Positions 54,754-62,522 of a stretch of DNA of 64,000 nucleotides are shown here, in pieces (within the stretch, counting starts at the first letter, position 1; every line of letters begins with the position of its first letter). The position numbers and the translations under genes were made by a program. Under the pieces are notes generated by a model. That model saw only the letters and a program-made list of their open reading frames with translations. It was not told where the DNA came from and did no database searches. The DNA is from Bacteroidetes bacterium GWF2_43_63. Lineage in GTDB: Bacteria > Bacteroidota > Bacteroidia > Bacteroidales > DTU049. The DNA lies in assembly GCA_001769275.1 (NCBI GenBank), contig MEOQ01000034.1, positions 1 through 64,000 of the forward strand, read 5' to 3'.

Positions 54754-56196
54754 ATGAAAAACATTTTTCGCAACACGCATTTACCTTTTTTTCTGCTTGC
54801 TTTCGCGGCAATGATTGCACTCACCTTGCCTGTGCTCATTCAGGATGGAATGTTCATGGATGCAGTGCTCTACACAAGCGTTTCTCATAATCTGAGTCAG
54901 GGCATCGGCTCGTTTTGGTTTCCTCAGTTCAGTCCGCGCAACCTGGCCATTGACGGCGTTAATGGTTTTCTTGAACAACCGCCGCTTGGATACTGGATTC
55001 AATCACTTTTCTTCAGAGCATTTGGCGACAGCATGTATGTTGAGCGCTTTTATACTTTTCTGACAATGTGCGTTTCAGCTTCATTGATTGTTATAATATG
55101 GCGCACTGTTTTTAAAGCAAATGAAACTTTTAAACGATTGGGATGGCTACCCCTGATTCTCTGGATCACAATTCCTGTCTGCTTCTGGAGCTTTTCAAAC
55201 AACATGCTCGAAAACACAATGGGCATATTTATTCTCGGGGCTGTTCTTTTTGCATATAAGTCCTGTTGCGAAAAAACAAACATATTCCTTTTATTTGTTG
55301 CGGGTATATTTGTGTTTCTGGCAACACTAACCAAAGGGATTCCCGGATTTTTCCCGATTGCTGTACCGGCGCTCTGGTGGCTCATTACACGAAAGTCAAC
55401 TTTACCCGACGCATTGCGTCAGACAGGCATTATCATTCTTGTTCCGGTCATGTTTTATGGTGTTTTGTTTCTAATTCCTGAAAGCAGCGAAAGCTTGTCG
55501 CAATATCTTTTCAAACGCGCTTTTCAACGAATCGGAGAGGCCCCAAATGTTGGAAGTCATTTCTATATTCTTGTTCGTTTGGTAAGCGAGCTGTTGCCTG
55601 CGCTGATTCTGGTTGTTATCGTATTTTTAATCGGAGGAATAAAAAACGTACGATCGAAAATTTCGGAGAGCTTCAGGCTGAGTATATTTTTTATTTGTGT
55701 TGGCCTTTCCGGCTCTCTGCCACTTATGCTTACACGTATTCAAAAAGGTTTTTATTTCGTTCCTTCGTTGCCATTTTTCGCCATTGGCTTTGCACTCCTT
55801 GTTTCACCATACTTTTCAATATGGATTTCAAAAATCGGAACAGGAGGAAAACTGCATAAATCCTTTGTAGCATCAGGATTTGTATTGGTGCTTGTTGCAT
55901 TGATTTTTTCATTCATGCAAATCGGTAAAACCAGCCGCAATAAAGAAATGCTGAACGATGTGTACGTAATTGGTCAGGTTGTGCCCTCGCACACAACAGT
56001 GTCAGTCCCTGATTTCGAAACATGGAATCAATGGGATTTACAAAGCTATTTCATGCGGTATTTCAACATCAGTCTCGATGATAAAACACGGAATAAATTT
56101 ATTATCGCCGATCGGCATATATTTAGTGATTCACTTCCAGCCTATTCGCGTTTGAATATCCAAACATACAGATATGATTTGTATGTCAGACGATGA
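54754..56196 (+). CDS. GT39/ArnT-like membrane glycosyltransferase
   Basis: 480 residues with about 11 membrane segments. Polyprenyl-phosphate-sugar-dependent glycosyltransferase of the PMT/ArnT superfamily. The first periplasmic loop has the catalytic-type acidic motif (DGMFMDAVLYTSVSHNL) and the family motif FLEQPPLGYWIQSLFF. ATLTKGIPGFFPIAVPALWW is the usual central motif. The small soluble C-terminal domain (~410-480) is shorter than in ArnT. It would transfer a sugar from a lipid carrier to lipid A or protein in the periplasm. A 7-of-8 -7 box (TAATTTCG, 54733-54740) precedes it. The acceptor is unknown. Confidence 0.88.
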   Translation: MKNIFRNTHLPFFLLAFAAMIALTLPVLIQDGMFMDAVLYTSVSHNLSQGIGSFWFPQFSPRNLAIDGVNGFLEQPPLGYWIQSLFFRAFGDSMYVERFYTFLTMCVSASLIVIIWRTVFKANETFKRLGWLPLILWITIPVCFWSFSNNMLENTMGIFILGAVLFAYKSCCEKTNIFLLFVAGIFVFLATLTKGIPGFFPIAVPALWWLITRKSTLPDALRQTGIIILVPVMFYGVLFLIPESSESLSQYLFKRAFQRIGEAPNVGSHFYILVRLVSELLPALILVVIVFLIGGIKNVRSKISESFRLSIFFICVGLSGSLPLMLTRIQKGFYFVPSLPFFAIGFALLVSPYFSIWISKIGTGGKLHKSFVASGFVLVLVALIFSFMQIGKTSRNKEMLNDVYVIGQVVPSHTTVSVPDFETWNQWDLQSYFMRYFNISLDDKTRNKFIIADRHIFSDSLPAYSRLNIQTYRYDLYVRR

Positions 56197-56325
56197 TTGA
56201 TCTTCTGAAAGCGGCACTGAATCTTCGATTTAAGTGCAAAAAATACTTATGAACTGATTATCAACATCAGGGTAATGAACTTATTCTTTTTGTTTCTTTG
56301 CACTTTCAATTTAACCCCCCCACAA

Positions 56326-57732
56326 ATGAGCGGATTTTTCGGAAGCGTTTCTCTTGGCGATTGTGTGAATGATGTTTTTTACGGCACTGATTATCATTCG
56401 CATCTTGGAACCAAACGTGCCGGCCTGGCTTTTTACTCGAAGGAAGCGGGCTTTCAGCGCGCGATTCACAGTATTGAGAATGGATATTTCCGAAATAAAT
56501 TCGAAGACGAAGTCGCCGATTTCAAAGGCCACATTGGAATTGGAGTGATCAGTGATACCGAAGCGCAACCGGTTGTAATGACTTCGCATCTGGGTCGCTT
56601 TGCCGTTGCCAGCGTTTCGAAAATTGCCAACATTCAGGAACTGGAAAATCGTTGCATCGAAAAGCAGTTGGTGTATTCCGAAATGAGTATGGGACGCATA
56701 AATCCGACCGAGCTGGTAGCCAAACTGATTGCGGAGGAGACCGATTTTGTGTCGGGCATCCGCAATGTGCAGGAACTGATAAAGGGCTCCTGTTCTTTGA
56801 TGGTGATGACGCCAGATGGTATTTATGTTGGCCGCGACAAGCTGGGCCGCACACCCATTGTGATTGGCAAAAAGGGCGGTGCTTTTGCAGCGACTTTCGA
56901 AACCTGCGCATTTCCAAATCTGGGCTACGAAACATTCCGCTATCTCGGCCCTGGTGAAATCGGGAAAATTACAGCCGATGGCTACACGATGCTGAAAGAG
57001 CCCAACGATAAAATGCAGGTTTGTGCTTTTCTTTGGGTTTATTATGGCTTTCCGACATCGTCTTATGAGGGTATTAATGTTGACGAGTGCCGCCATCGCT
57101 GTGGTGCAGCCCTTGCAAAAAATGATGATGTGGAGGTTGATTTTGTTGCAGGAATCCCTGATTCGGGAGTTGGACATGCAACCGGTTATTCCAATTTTGC
57201 ACATATTCCATATAAAAGACCGTATTCCAAATATACGCCTACCTGGCCACGTAGTTTCATGCCTCAAAGTCAGGCGCAGCGCGATTTGGTAGCAACAATG
57301 AAACTGATTCCGAACACCGCTGTCATCAAAGATCAATCAGGAGTTTTTCTCGATGACTCCATTGTGCGCGGCACACAGCTCAAAGACAATGTAAAAGACT
57401 TGCGCAAGGCGGGTATCAAACAAGTTCATATGCGCATCGCATGTCCGCCTCTGACATATCCATGTCTGTTCCTTAATTTCAGTCGTTCGCGCTCTAATAT
57501 GGATCTGGCTACCTACATTGCCATGAATGAACTCGAGGGAAAAGAAGAACGGGATATGGCAGCTTATTCAAATCCGGATTCCGAAGAATACAAACAAATG
57601 GTAGATCGCATCCGCATCAGATTGGGCCTCGATTCGCTTAAATTTCAACGCCTCGAAGATTTGATTGATGCTATTGGATTACCGAAAGAAAAAGTCTGTA
57701 CGCATTGCTTTAATGGTTCAAGCTATTTCTGA
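56326..57732 (+). CDS. PurF-like amidophosphoribosyltransferase lacking Cys nucleophile
   Basis: 468 residues from the ATG at 56326 (MSGFFGSVSLGDC); a frame 51 nt upstream is rejected because the class II glutaminase domain must begin at its second residue. In PurF that residue is the catalytic Cys (MCG...); here it is Ser2. The rest of the glutaminase fold is kept (GTKRAGLAFY, GSCSLMVMTPDGIYVGRDKL, FETCAF). The phosphoribosyltransferase half has the PRPP loop FLDDSIVRGTQLK. CPPLTYPC and the terminal CTHC resemble Fe-S ligands of Bacillus-type PurF. Bacteroidota often have a second PurF homologue of this type. It may use free ammonia, use Ser, or have another role. Confidence 0.88.
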   Translation: MSGFFGSVSLGDCVNDVFYGTDYHSHLGTKRAGLAFYSKEAGFQRAIHSIENGYFRNKFEDEVADFKGHIGIGVISDTEAQPVVMTSHLGRFAVASVSKIANIQELENRCIEKQLVYSEMSMGRINPTELVAKLIAEETDFVSGIRNVQELIKGSCSLMVMTPDGIYVGRDKLGRTPIVIGKKGGAFAATFETCAFPNLGYETFRYLGPGEIGKITADGYTMLKEPNDKMQVCAFLWVYYGFPTSSYEGINVDECRHRCGAALAKNDDVEVDFVAGIPDSGVGHATGYSNFAHIPYKRPYSKYTPTWPRSFMPQSQAQRDLVATMKLIPNTAVIKDQSGVFLDDSIVRGTQLKDNVKDLRKAGIKQVHMRIACPPLTYPCLFLNFSRSRSNMDLATYIAMNELEGKEERDMAAYSNPDSEEYKQMVDRIRIRLGLDSLKFQRLEDLIDAIGLPKEKVCTHCFNGSSYF

Positions 57733-57737
57733 GAAAT

Positions 57738-57753
57738 GCATGCGGCATGCAGC
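57738..57753 (+). repeat. 16-nt element shared by sufD and purF-like 3' ends, copy 2
   Basis: GCATGCGGCATGCAGC, 5 nt after the stop of the PurF-like gene, exact reverse complement of 28823-28838. Confidence 0.6.
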
Positions 57754-57862
57754 CCAATGGCAATCGCCTGATGCCTGACGACTGTTGCCTTTTTGTCATA
57801 ATTTTGATTTCTACAAAACCATTATAGCGTTGTAGTACCTTTACAACCGAGACACGCAGTGG

Positions 57863-57912
57863 CGAGCTCATGAACACTTTTGAAAATAATTTAATGGGTG
57901 AATAAACTTTCA
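57863..57912 (+). repeat. Dispersed intergenic repeat A, copy 3
   Basis: CGAGCTCATGAACAC, TTTTGAAAATAAT and TGGGTGAATAAACTTTCAA follow one another as in copy 2 (21105-21173). This copy lies in a tail-to-tail gap between the PurF-like gene and a lipoprotein gene, so the element is not restricted to tRNA-synthetase leaders. Confidence 0.75.
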
Positions 57913-57922
57913 ACCTCTCCAA

Positions 57923-58657
57923 TCACATGGCATTGAGCGTATCAATATCGGCCTGATCGAATCCGTTATTGTCAGTGATATCCCAAAGAATAGACTGAAT
58001 GGTTCCGAAGTCATTGGGATCAATGGTAGGCTTTGCATCCAGAATATTGCACACGGTGATAAGGTCTGGATGAACTGTAATGACACCGATTTTGTAAGGA
58101 TCAGTGGCCGTTGCTATCCCATTATGAGCATTTACACAGAAAAGTTTCAGGTGAACATCTGTTGTATCGTGTGCGGGGACGCTGAAACTAACTGATTTCA
58201 CCAGCAATCCATGTTGGTTCGACGGAGTATGATTGGCTTCGTAGCAAATTGTGCCTTTGGGGATGGTAACAGATTTCGAAGCTGTTGTATTGTTATAAAC
58301 AGAGAAGTACAGATTAACAAGTGAACCATATCCAAGAGATATGTAATTAACCTTTGGATCCGGATCGCCGGGAATACCGCCAGGATTTTTGAATTTGTCA
58401 AAAACCGGAGCAAGCATAACTGCAGGCGAGTTTCCATGAACATACCCAACGATTTCTATTCCGGCCGGAAATGAATACAATGGCCCGGCAGGAAGTCCCG
58501 GATTCTCTCCCAGCCCTGCGTTGTAATAGGCGCTGGTGTGCGAAGCCTGATTGTCAACGGGCTCAAACGGGGTGTATTCCGTTTTATCGTCTTTGCAGGA
58601 CGAAAGTGCAACAACTAAGATGGCGACTAAAAGAGATATATACTTTCTCATAACCAT
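57923..58657 (-). CDS. Lipoprotein of unknown function
   Basis: 244 residues (or 242 from the second Met). Lipoprotein signal with lipobox ALSSC (Cys ~21). The mature protein contains SFPAGIEIVGYVHGNSPAVM, a jelly-roll-like stretch (VNLYFSVYNNTTASKSVTIP, TICYEANHTPSNQ) and a C-terminal NFxTIQSILWDITDNNGFD-type segment that recalls Ca-binding or thioester-like domains of surface proteins (ILWDITDNNG). I do not recognise the family. It stands alone, convergent with the PurF-like gene. Likely outer-membrane attached. Confidence 0.78.
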   Translation of the reverse strand: MVMRKYISLLVAILVVALSSCKDDKTEYTPFEPVDNQASHTSAYYNAGLGENPGLPAGPLYSFPAGIEIVGYVHGNSPAVMLAPVFDKFKNPGGIPGDPDPKVNYISLGYGSLVNLYFSVYNNTTASKSVTIPKGTICYEANHTPSNQHGLLVKSVSFSVPAHDTTDVHLKLFCVNAHNGIATATDPYKIGVITVHPDLITVCNILDAKPTIDPNDFGTIQSILWDITDNNGFDQADIDTLNAM

Positions 58658-58924
58658 TGAATTTTGTGCAATATACGATTAAAAATGTTTTTTTCGACGA
58701 ATGGTAGATTTTTTTGTAAAATAGTTTATCAAATCCCGGATGAATGATGAATATGGCACAAGGGAGTGATTATCACGGAGTTTAAAATTGAACTGGCTGA
58801 TCCGCGGCAGCGGTCTGTCTGTCACAATCCATAATCGCAACCAATAACCATTACCCAATAACCATTAACAGATAACCTTCAACCATTAACCATTACCCGC
58901 TACCCGGGCCTTCTTTATTTTAAT
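58658..58924. other. Divergent gap with AACCATTA array
   Basis: No gene seen. 58839-58905 is a degenerate tandem array of AACCATTA/AATAACC words that ends shortly before the -7 box at 58925. On the lipoprotein side a TATATTGC sequence may act as its -7 box. Confidence 0.55.
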
Positions 58925-58932
58925 TAATTTTG
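58925..58932 (+). promoter_or_regulatory. -7 box (TAATTTTG) of outer-membrane barrel gene
   Basis: Perfect TAnnTTTG, 18 nt before an ATG at 58951 and 54 nt before the preferred ATG at 58987. Confidence 0.6.
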
Positions 58933-58986
58933 CACATCCGCGCAAGAATCATGCGCACGCATTGTCTAATTGTCAAATTTTGTTTT

Positions 58987-61458
58987 ATGTTCCGCTTTTC
59001 GATATTTTTTCAAGCACTGCTTACGATTATTCTTCCAACCGTTCTTAATGCCCAGCCCGGCAACATGCCGGAAGTTAACTTTCAGATTACAGGAACAGTT
59101 CTCGATTCTGTAAGTGGTAAACCTGTTGAATACGCTACCATAGCCCTTATTTCAATGCGTGATTCCAGCATTGCCGGTGGAGGCATAACCGATGCCGCCG
59201 GTCGTTTCAGCTTTACCTCGAAAACTCCTGGGCGATTCATGCTTCGCGTAAATTTTATGGGTTATTCTATAAAAAACGTGGGGCCAATGCAGATGAAACC
59301 TGGCTCCGGTCCTTTGTTTGATCAAGGCAAGATTTTAATTTCCCAATCATCGCAAGCGCTTTCCGGAGTTGACATCGTTGCTGAAAAACCAATGATCGAG
59401 CTGAGTATCGACAAGAAAGTTGTGAATGTAGCGCAGAACATGAGCATGACTGGTGGTACGGCTCTTGATGTGCTAAAAGAAGTGCCGAGCGTTGAAGTAG
59501 ATCAGGACGGAAACGTAAGTTTGCGTGGAAGCGAGAATGTGACAATCCTCATCGACGGGCGCCCCAGCACAATGACCGGTGCCGACCGTCGTGCAGCTAT
59601 GGAACAGATTCCGGCCAGTAGTATTGAATCGGTTGAACTTATTACAAATCCTTCGGCTAAGTACAGCCCTGAAGGCATGACAGGAATCATCAATATTATT
59701 CTGAAAAAGAAAAAAGGAACGGGACTGAATACCCTTCTGACATTGAATGCAGGCACTAAAAACAAATACAGTGGCTCATTTTCATCAAGCTATTCAACCG
59801 ATAAGTGGACGCTGTTTGGCAATTACAATTATCAGAATCGTCAGCGGAGCGGCACTGGAGAAAGCGAACGCACTACCTATGATTTGATTGACAGCTATTA
59901 CCTTCATCAGAGTTTCGACGAGATGCATGCCAACGAATCGCACAATATTAAAATTGGTGGAGAATACTATTTCACTCCCAAATTTATTGTGGCAGCCACA
60001 GCATCTACTTTGTTTTTCAGTGATACTGAGGATGAGGATGTGATGAACTACACCATGAATCCCGATGATATTTACACCCTGATTTATCGGAACAGCGCAC
60101 TCGAAGAAGCATCCATGCGTAACTGGGATGCCAGTTTGAATGTGAAAAAACGCTTTGCCAAACCCAAGCATGAATTAACATTGGATTTTGCCATGAGCAA
60201 TGGCAACCGAAAGGATAGCTCGTTTAACCGCATTACTTATCTCGAAGACGATTTTGAAACTTTCAGCGATGAGACTCCCGAATGGGCAAAAACTGTTTCA
60301 CCAAATATCAATGCGGTGAAAACGCTGAAACTCGATTATGTGTACCCATTCAACGACAGCACAAAAATTGAAGCCGGATTCGACGGCTCCATGCGATCTA
60401 TCGATGCTGACAGCCGTTATTATAATTATGATTTTGCCGGTCAGGAATTTGTTTTCAACGACACAACGTCAAATCATTTTTTATTCAACGAAAATATTGG
60501 GGCACTCTATGCCAATTATTCAACTAAAATTAAGAAATGGGGACTTTCACTTGGGAGCCGCATAGAATCTGCATCTACCAATGCACGTCAAGCTGACTCA
60601 ACAGATAACAAAAAGACCTATTACAGCTGGTTTCCCACCGCTGCATTAAGTTATAAACTTTCAAAAATTCAGGAAATTCAACTTACATACAGCCGACGTA
60701 TCAACCGGCCCAGCTTCAGGGATCTTAATCCATATATTGATTACAGCGCTTATCCTAATCTTCGCGGAGGGAATCCCTTTCTGGATCCTGAGTACGTCAA
60801 TGCACTCGAGTTGAGTTATGCATGGTATTCGAAAAAGGGGACCCTTATGCCGACTGTTTTTTACAGAAGAATAACAGATGTTATCTCGCGCTACAGAATG
60901 AATATCAATGATTCAGTTTATCTGATGACGATGGAGAATTACACTTCGGCAACCTCTTATGGGTTTGAAATGATTTATACCTACAAGCCGCTCAAATGGT
61001 GGAATACAACGGTTAGTGGTTCCTGGTATCGTCACGTAGTAGACGGAAGCAACGTTGAGACAAGCATAACTGCGGCAGCATATGGCTGGCAATTGCGCAA
61101 CAGTAATTCTTTCCGTTTTAAAAATTCATGGGAAGGCAGTCTTTCGTTTTTCTTCAATTCGCCAAGAGTAACAGGGCAGGGAACACGCGCTGCCATGATC
61201 TTTTCGGATGCAGCCATTAAAAAGGGTTTCTTTAAAGATCGGCTTGCATTGTCACTGAATGTCCGAGATCTTCTCGGCACAGGCCGTTTTAAAATGTCGT
61301 TCAAGGAAGATGATTATGAAATGGTGATGAATCGTCAATGGGAAGGCCGTGTTTTTATGCTTGGTCTTACCTGGAAAATGTCCGGCGATTATAAATCGAA
61401 AGAGCGCCGCAACGGCAACGGCAATGGCGGCGGCGAAGTTGATGATGGCGGCTATTGA
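58987..61458 (+). CDS. TonB-receptor-like outer-membrane beta-barrel protein
   Basis: 823 residues from the ATG at 58987, which begins the best signal peptide (FRFSIFFQALLTIILPTVLN); the ATG at 58951 would add 12 residues. N-terminal carboxypeptidase-regulatory-like domain (~30-115; GTVLDSVSGKPVEYATIALI), a plug-like domain (~125-235; VLKEVPSVEVDQDGNVSLRG, EGMTGIINIILKKKKG) and a 14-22-strand barrel of the 'outer membrane beta-barrel family' (TonB_dep_Rec_3). The last barrel strand (VFMLGLTWKM) is followed by a hydrophilic Lys/Asn/Gly tail (NGNGNGGGEVDDGGY), not the usual aromatic end. The role is unknown; transport or surface assembly is likely. Confidence 0.9.
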   Translation: MFRFSIFFQALLTIILPTVLNAQPGNMPEVNFQITGTVLDSVSGKPVEYATIALISMRDSSIAGGGITDAAGRFSFTSKTPGRFMLRVNFMGYSIKNVGPMQMKPGSGPLFDQGKILISQSSQALSGVDIVAEKPMIELSIDKKVVNVAQNMSMTGGTALDVLKEVPSVEVDQDGNVSLRGSENVTILIDGRPSTMTGADRRAAMEQIPASSIESVELITNPSAKYSPEGMTGIINIILKKKKGTGLNTLLTLNAGTKNKYSGSFSSSYSTDKWTLFGNYNYQNRQRSGTGESERTTYDLIDSYYLHQSFDEMHANESHNIKIGGEYYFTPKFIVAATASTLFFSDTEDEDVMNYTMNPDDIYTLIYRNSALEEASMRNWDASLNVKKRFAKPKHELTLDFAMSNGNRKDSSFNRITYLEDDFETFSDETPEWAKTVSPNINAVKTLKLDYVYPFNDSTKIEAGFDGSMRSIDADSRYYNYDFAGQEFVFNDTTSNHFLFNENIGALYANYSTKIKKWGLSLGSRIESASTNARQADSTDNKKTYYSWFPTAALSYKLSKIQEIQLTYSRRINRPSFRDLNPYIDYSAYPNLRGGNPFLDPEYVNALELSYAWYSKKGTLMPTVFYRRITDVISRYRMNINDSVYLMTMENYTSATSYGFEMIYTYKPLKWWNTTVSGSWYRHVVDGSNVETSITAAAYGWQLRNSNSFRFKNSWEGSLSFFFNSPRVTGQGTRAAMIFSDAAIKKGFFKDRLALSLNVRDLLGTGRFKMSFKEDDYEMVMNRQWEGRVFMLGLTWKMSGDYKSKERRNGNGNGGGEVDDGGY

Positions 61459-61539
61459 TATATTAGTTCAGGCGTTAGACAACAGGCGTTAGGCGTCAGT
61501 TGCAATCCGATGCCGCGGAGCCGCACATCTTCACATCCT

Positions 61540-61718
61540 CTTAAGACAAAAGATAAAAGTAGAAAGATAAAAGTAGAAAGATAAAAGTAGAAAGCTCTGT
61601 CCTGAGCCTGTCGAAGGGATAAAAGTGATCATCTCGTGTTCCCTCATCCGATCGCTATCGGATTTCACATGTGCATAGCACCACATTTTCACATTATCTC
61701 GTATTTCGTATTTTTCGT
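61540..61718 (+). repeat. Dispersed intergenic repeat B, copy 2
   Basis: Shares AAGACAAAAGATAAAA (61543-61558) and the following order of words with 18143-18330. An internal AAAGATAAAAGTAG unit is tandemly repeated three times. It ends in TCGTATTTCGTATTTTTCG, which leads into the -7 box of the TauE/SafE gene. Confidence 0.65.
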
Positions 61719-61725
61719 ATGTTTG
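61718..61725 (+). promoter_or_regulatory. -7 box (TATGTTTG) of TauE/SafE gene
   Basis: Perfect TAnnTTTG, 15 nt before the ATG at 61741, at the end of a TCGTATTT-type array like the one upstream of valS. Confidence 0.6.
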
Positions 61726-61740
61726 ACATCAAATTGATCT

Positions 61741-62490
61741 ATGCTCTGGTGGTATTTCCCTTTGTTGTTTGTAACCGGGCTCATTGTTGGGTTTGTCAAC
61801 ACCATTGCGGGCAGTGGCTCGTTTCTTTCATTGCCAGTGCTGATTTTCACAGGGATGCCAGCCAATGTGGCCAATGGAACAAACAGGATTTCAATATTGG
61901 CGAGTTCATTAACCGGTGTACTTTCTTTTAATCGGAAAAATTATTTTGACATCCGCAATGCTGCAATACTGGCTGCTTTTGCTATACCCGGAGCCATTGC
62001 CGGTTCGTTTTTTGTCATTGAAATTTCTGATCAGATTGTTGAAAAAATCATTGGTTATGTAATGTTGGCATTTGCCGTGCTGACATTGTGGAGGCCAATG
62101 TCCTTTAATCGGAAACCCACTCCGGGCGCGGTGTTTAAAATAAAATGGTTTCACGGAATTCTGTTTATTCTGATCGGATTTTATGGTGGTTTTATTCAGG
62201 CAGGTGTTGGAATTTTTATGTTGTTTGCACTGGTGCTTTCGGTTGGCTATGATCTGGTAAATGCAAATTCAATCAAGCTGGCTCTAACTCTTGTGTTCAC
62301 ACCATTTTCTCTCGCAGTGTTTATTATGAACGATCAGGTGGAATGGATTCCGGGATTGGTACTCGCTGCCGGAAGTATTCTGGGCGCGTTGCTTGGTGCC
62401 CGCATCGCCATTCGCAAAGGAATTGGCTTCATGAAGCTGGTTTTATTTGCAGTTTTGCTGTTATCAGCGGCGAAACTTATTTTTTCATAG
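61741..62490 (+). CDS. TauE/SafE-family membrane transporter
   Basis: 249 residues with eight predicted membrane segments in two inverted halves, the TauE/SafE (DUF81) topology. Family stretches: GLIVGFVNTIAGSGSFLSLP at the start of the first half and FYGGFIQAGVGIFMLFAL at the start of the second. Members export sulfite, sulfoacetate or other small anions, using the proton gradient. No sulfur-metabolism gene is adjacent, so the substrate is unknown. Single gene with its own promoter. Confidence 0.92.
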   Translation: MLWWYFPLLFVTGLIVGFVNTIAGSGSFLSLPVLIFTGMPANVANGTNRISILASSLTGVLSFNRKNYFDIRNAAILAAFAIPGAIAGSFFVIEISDQIVEKIIGYVMLAFAVLTLWRPMSFNRKPTPGAVFKIKWFHGILFILIGFYGGFIQAGVGIFMLFALVLSVGYDLVNANSIKLALTLVFTPFSLAVFIMNDQVEWIPGLVLAAGSILGALLGARIAIRKGIGFMKLVLFAVLLLSAAKLIFS

Positions 62491-62497
62491 AAATTTC

Positions 62498-62505
62498 TAT
62501 ATTTG
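62498..62505 (+). promoter_or_regulatory. -7 box (TATATTTG) of M43 protease gene
   Basis: Perfect TAnnTTTG, 8 nt before an ATG at 62514 and 17 nt before the preferred ATG at 62523. Confidence 0.6.
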
Positions 62506-62522
62506 CTAAAAAAATGGGGGTT

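Noticed and set aside
56311-57336. 341-codon minus-strand open frame opposite the PurF-like gene
   Set aside because: Antisense shadow of a clear PurF homologue; the composition is unlike real proteins of this genome (rich in Cys, His and Asn).
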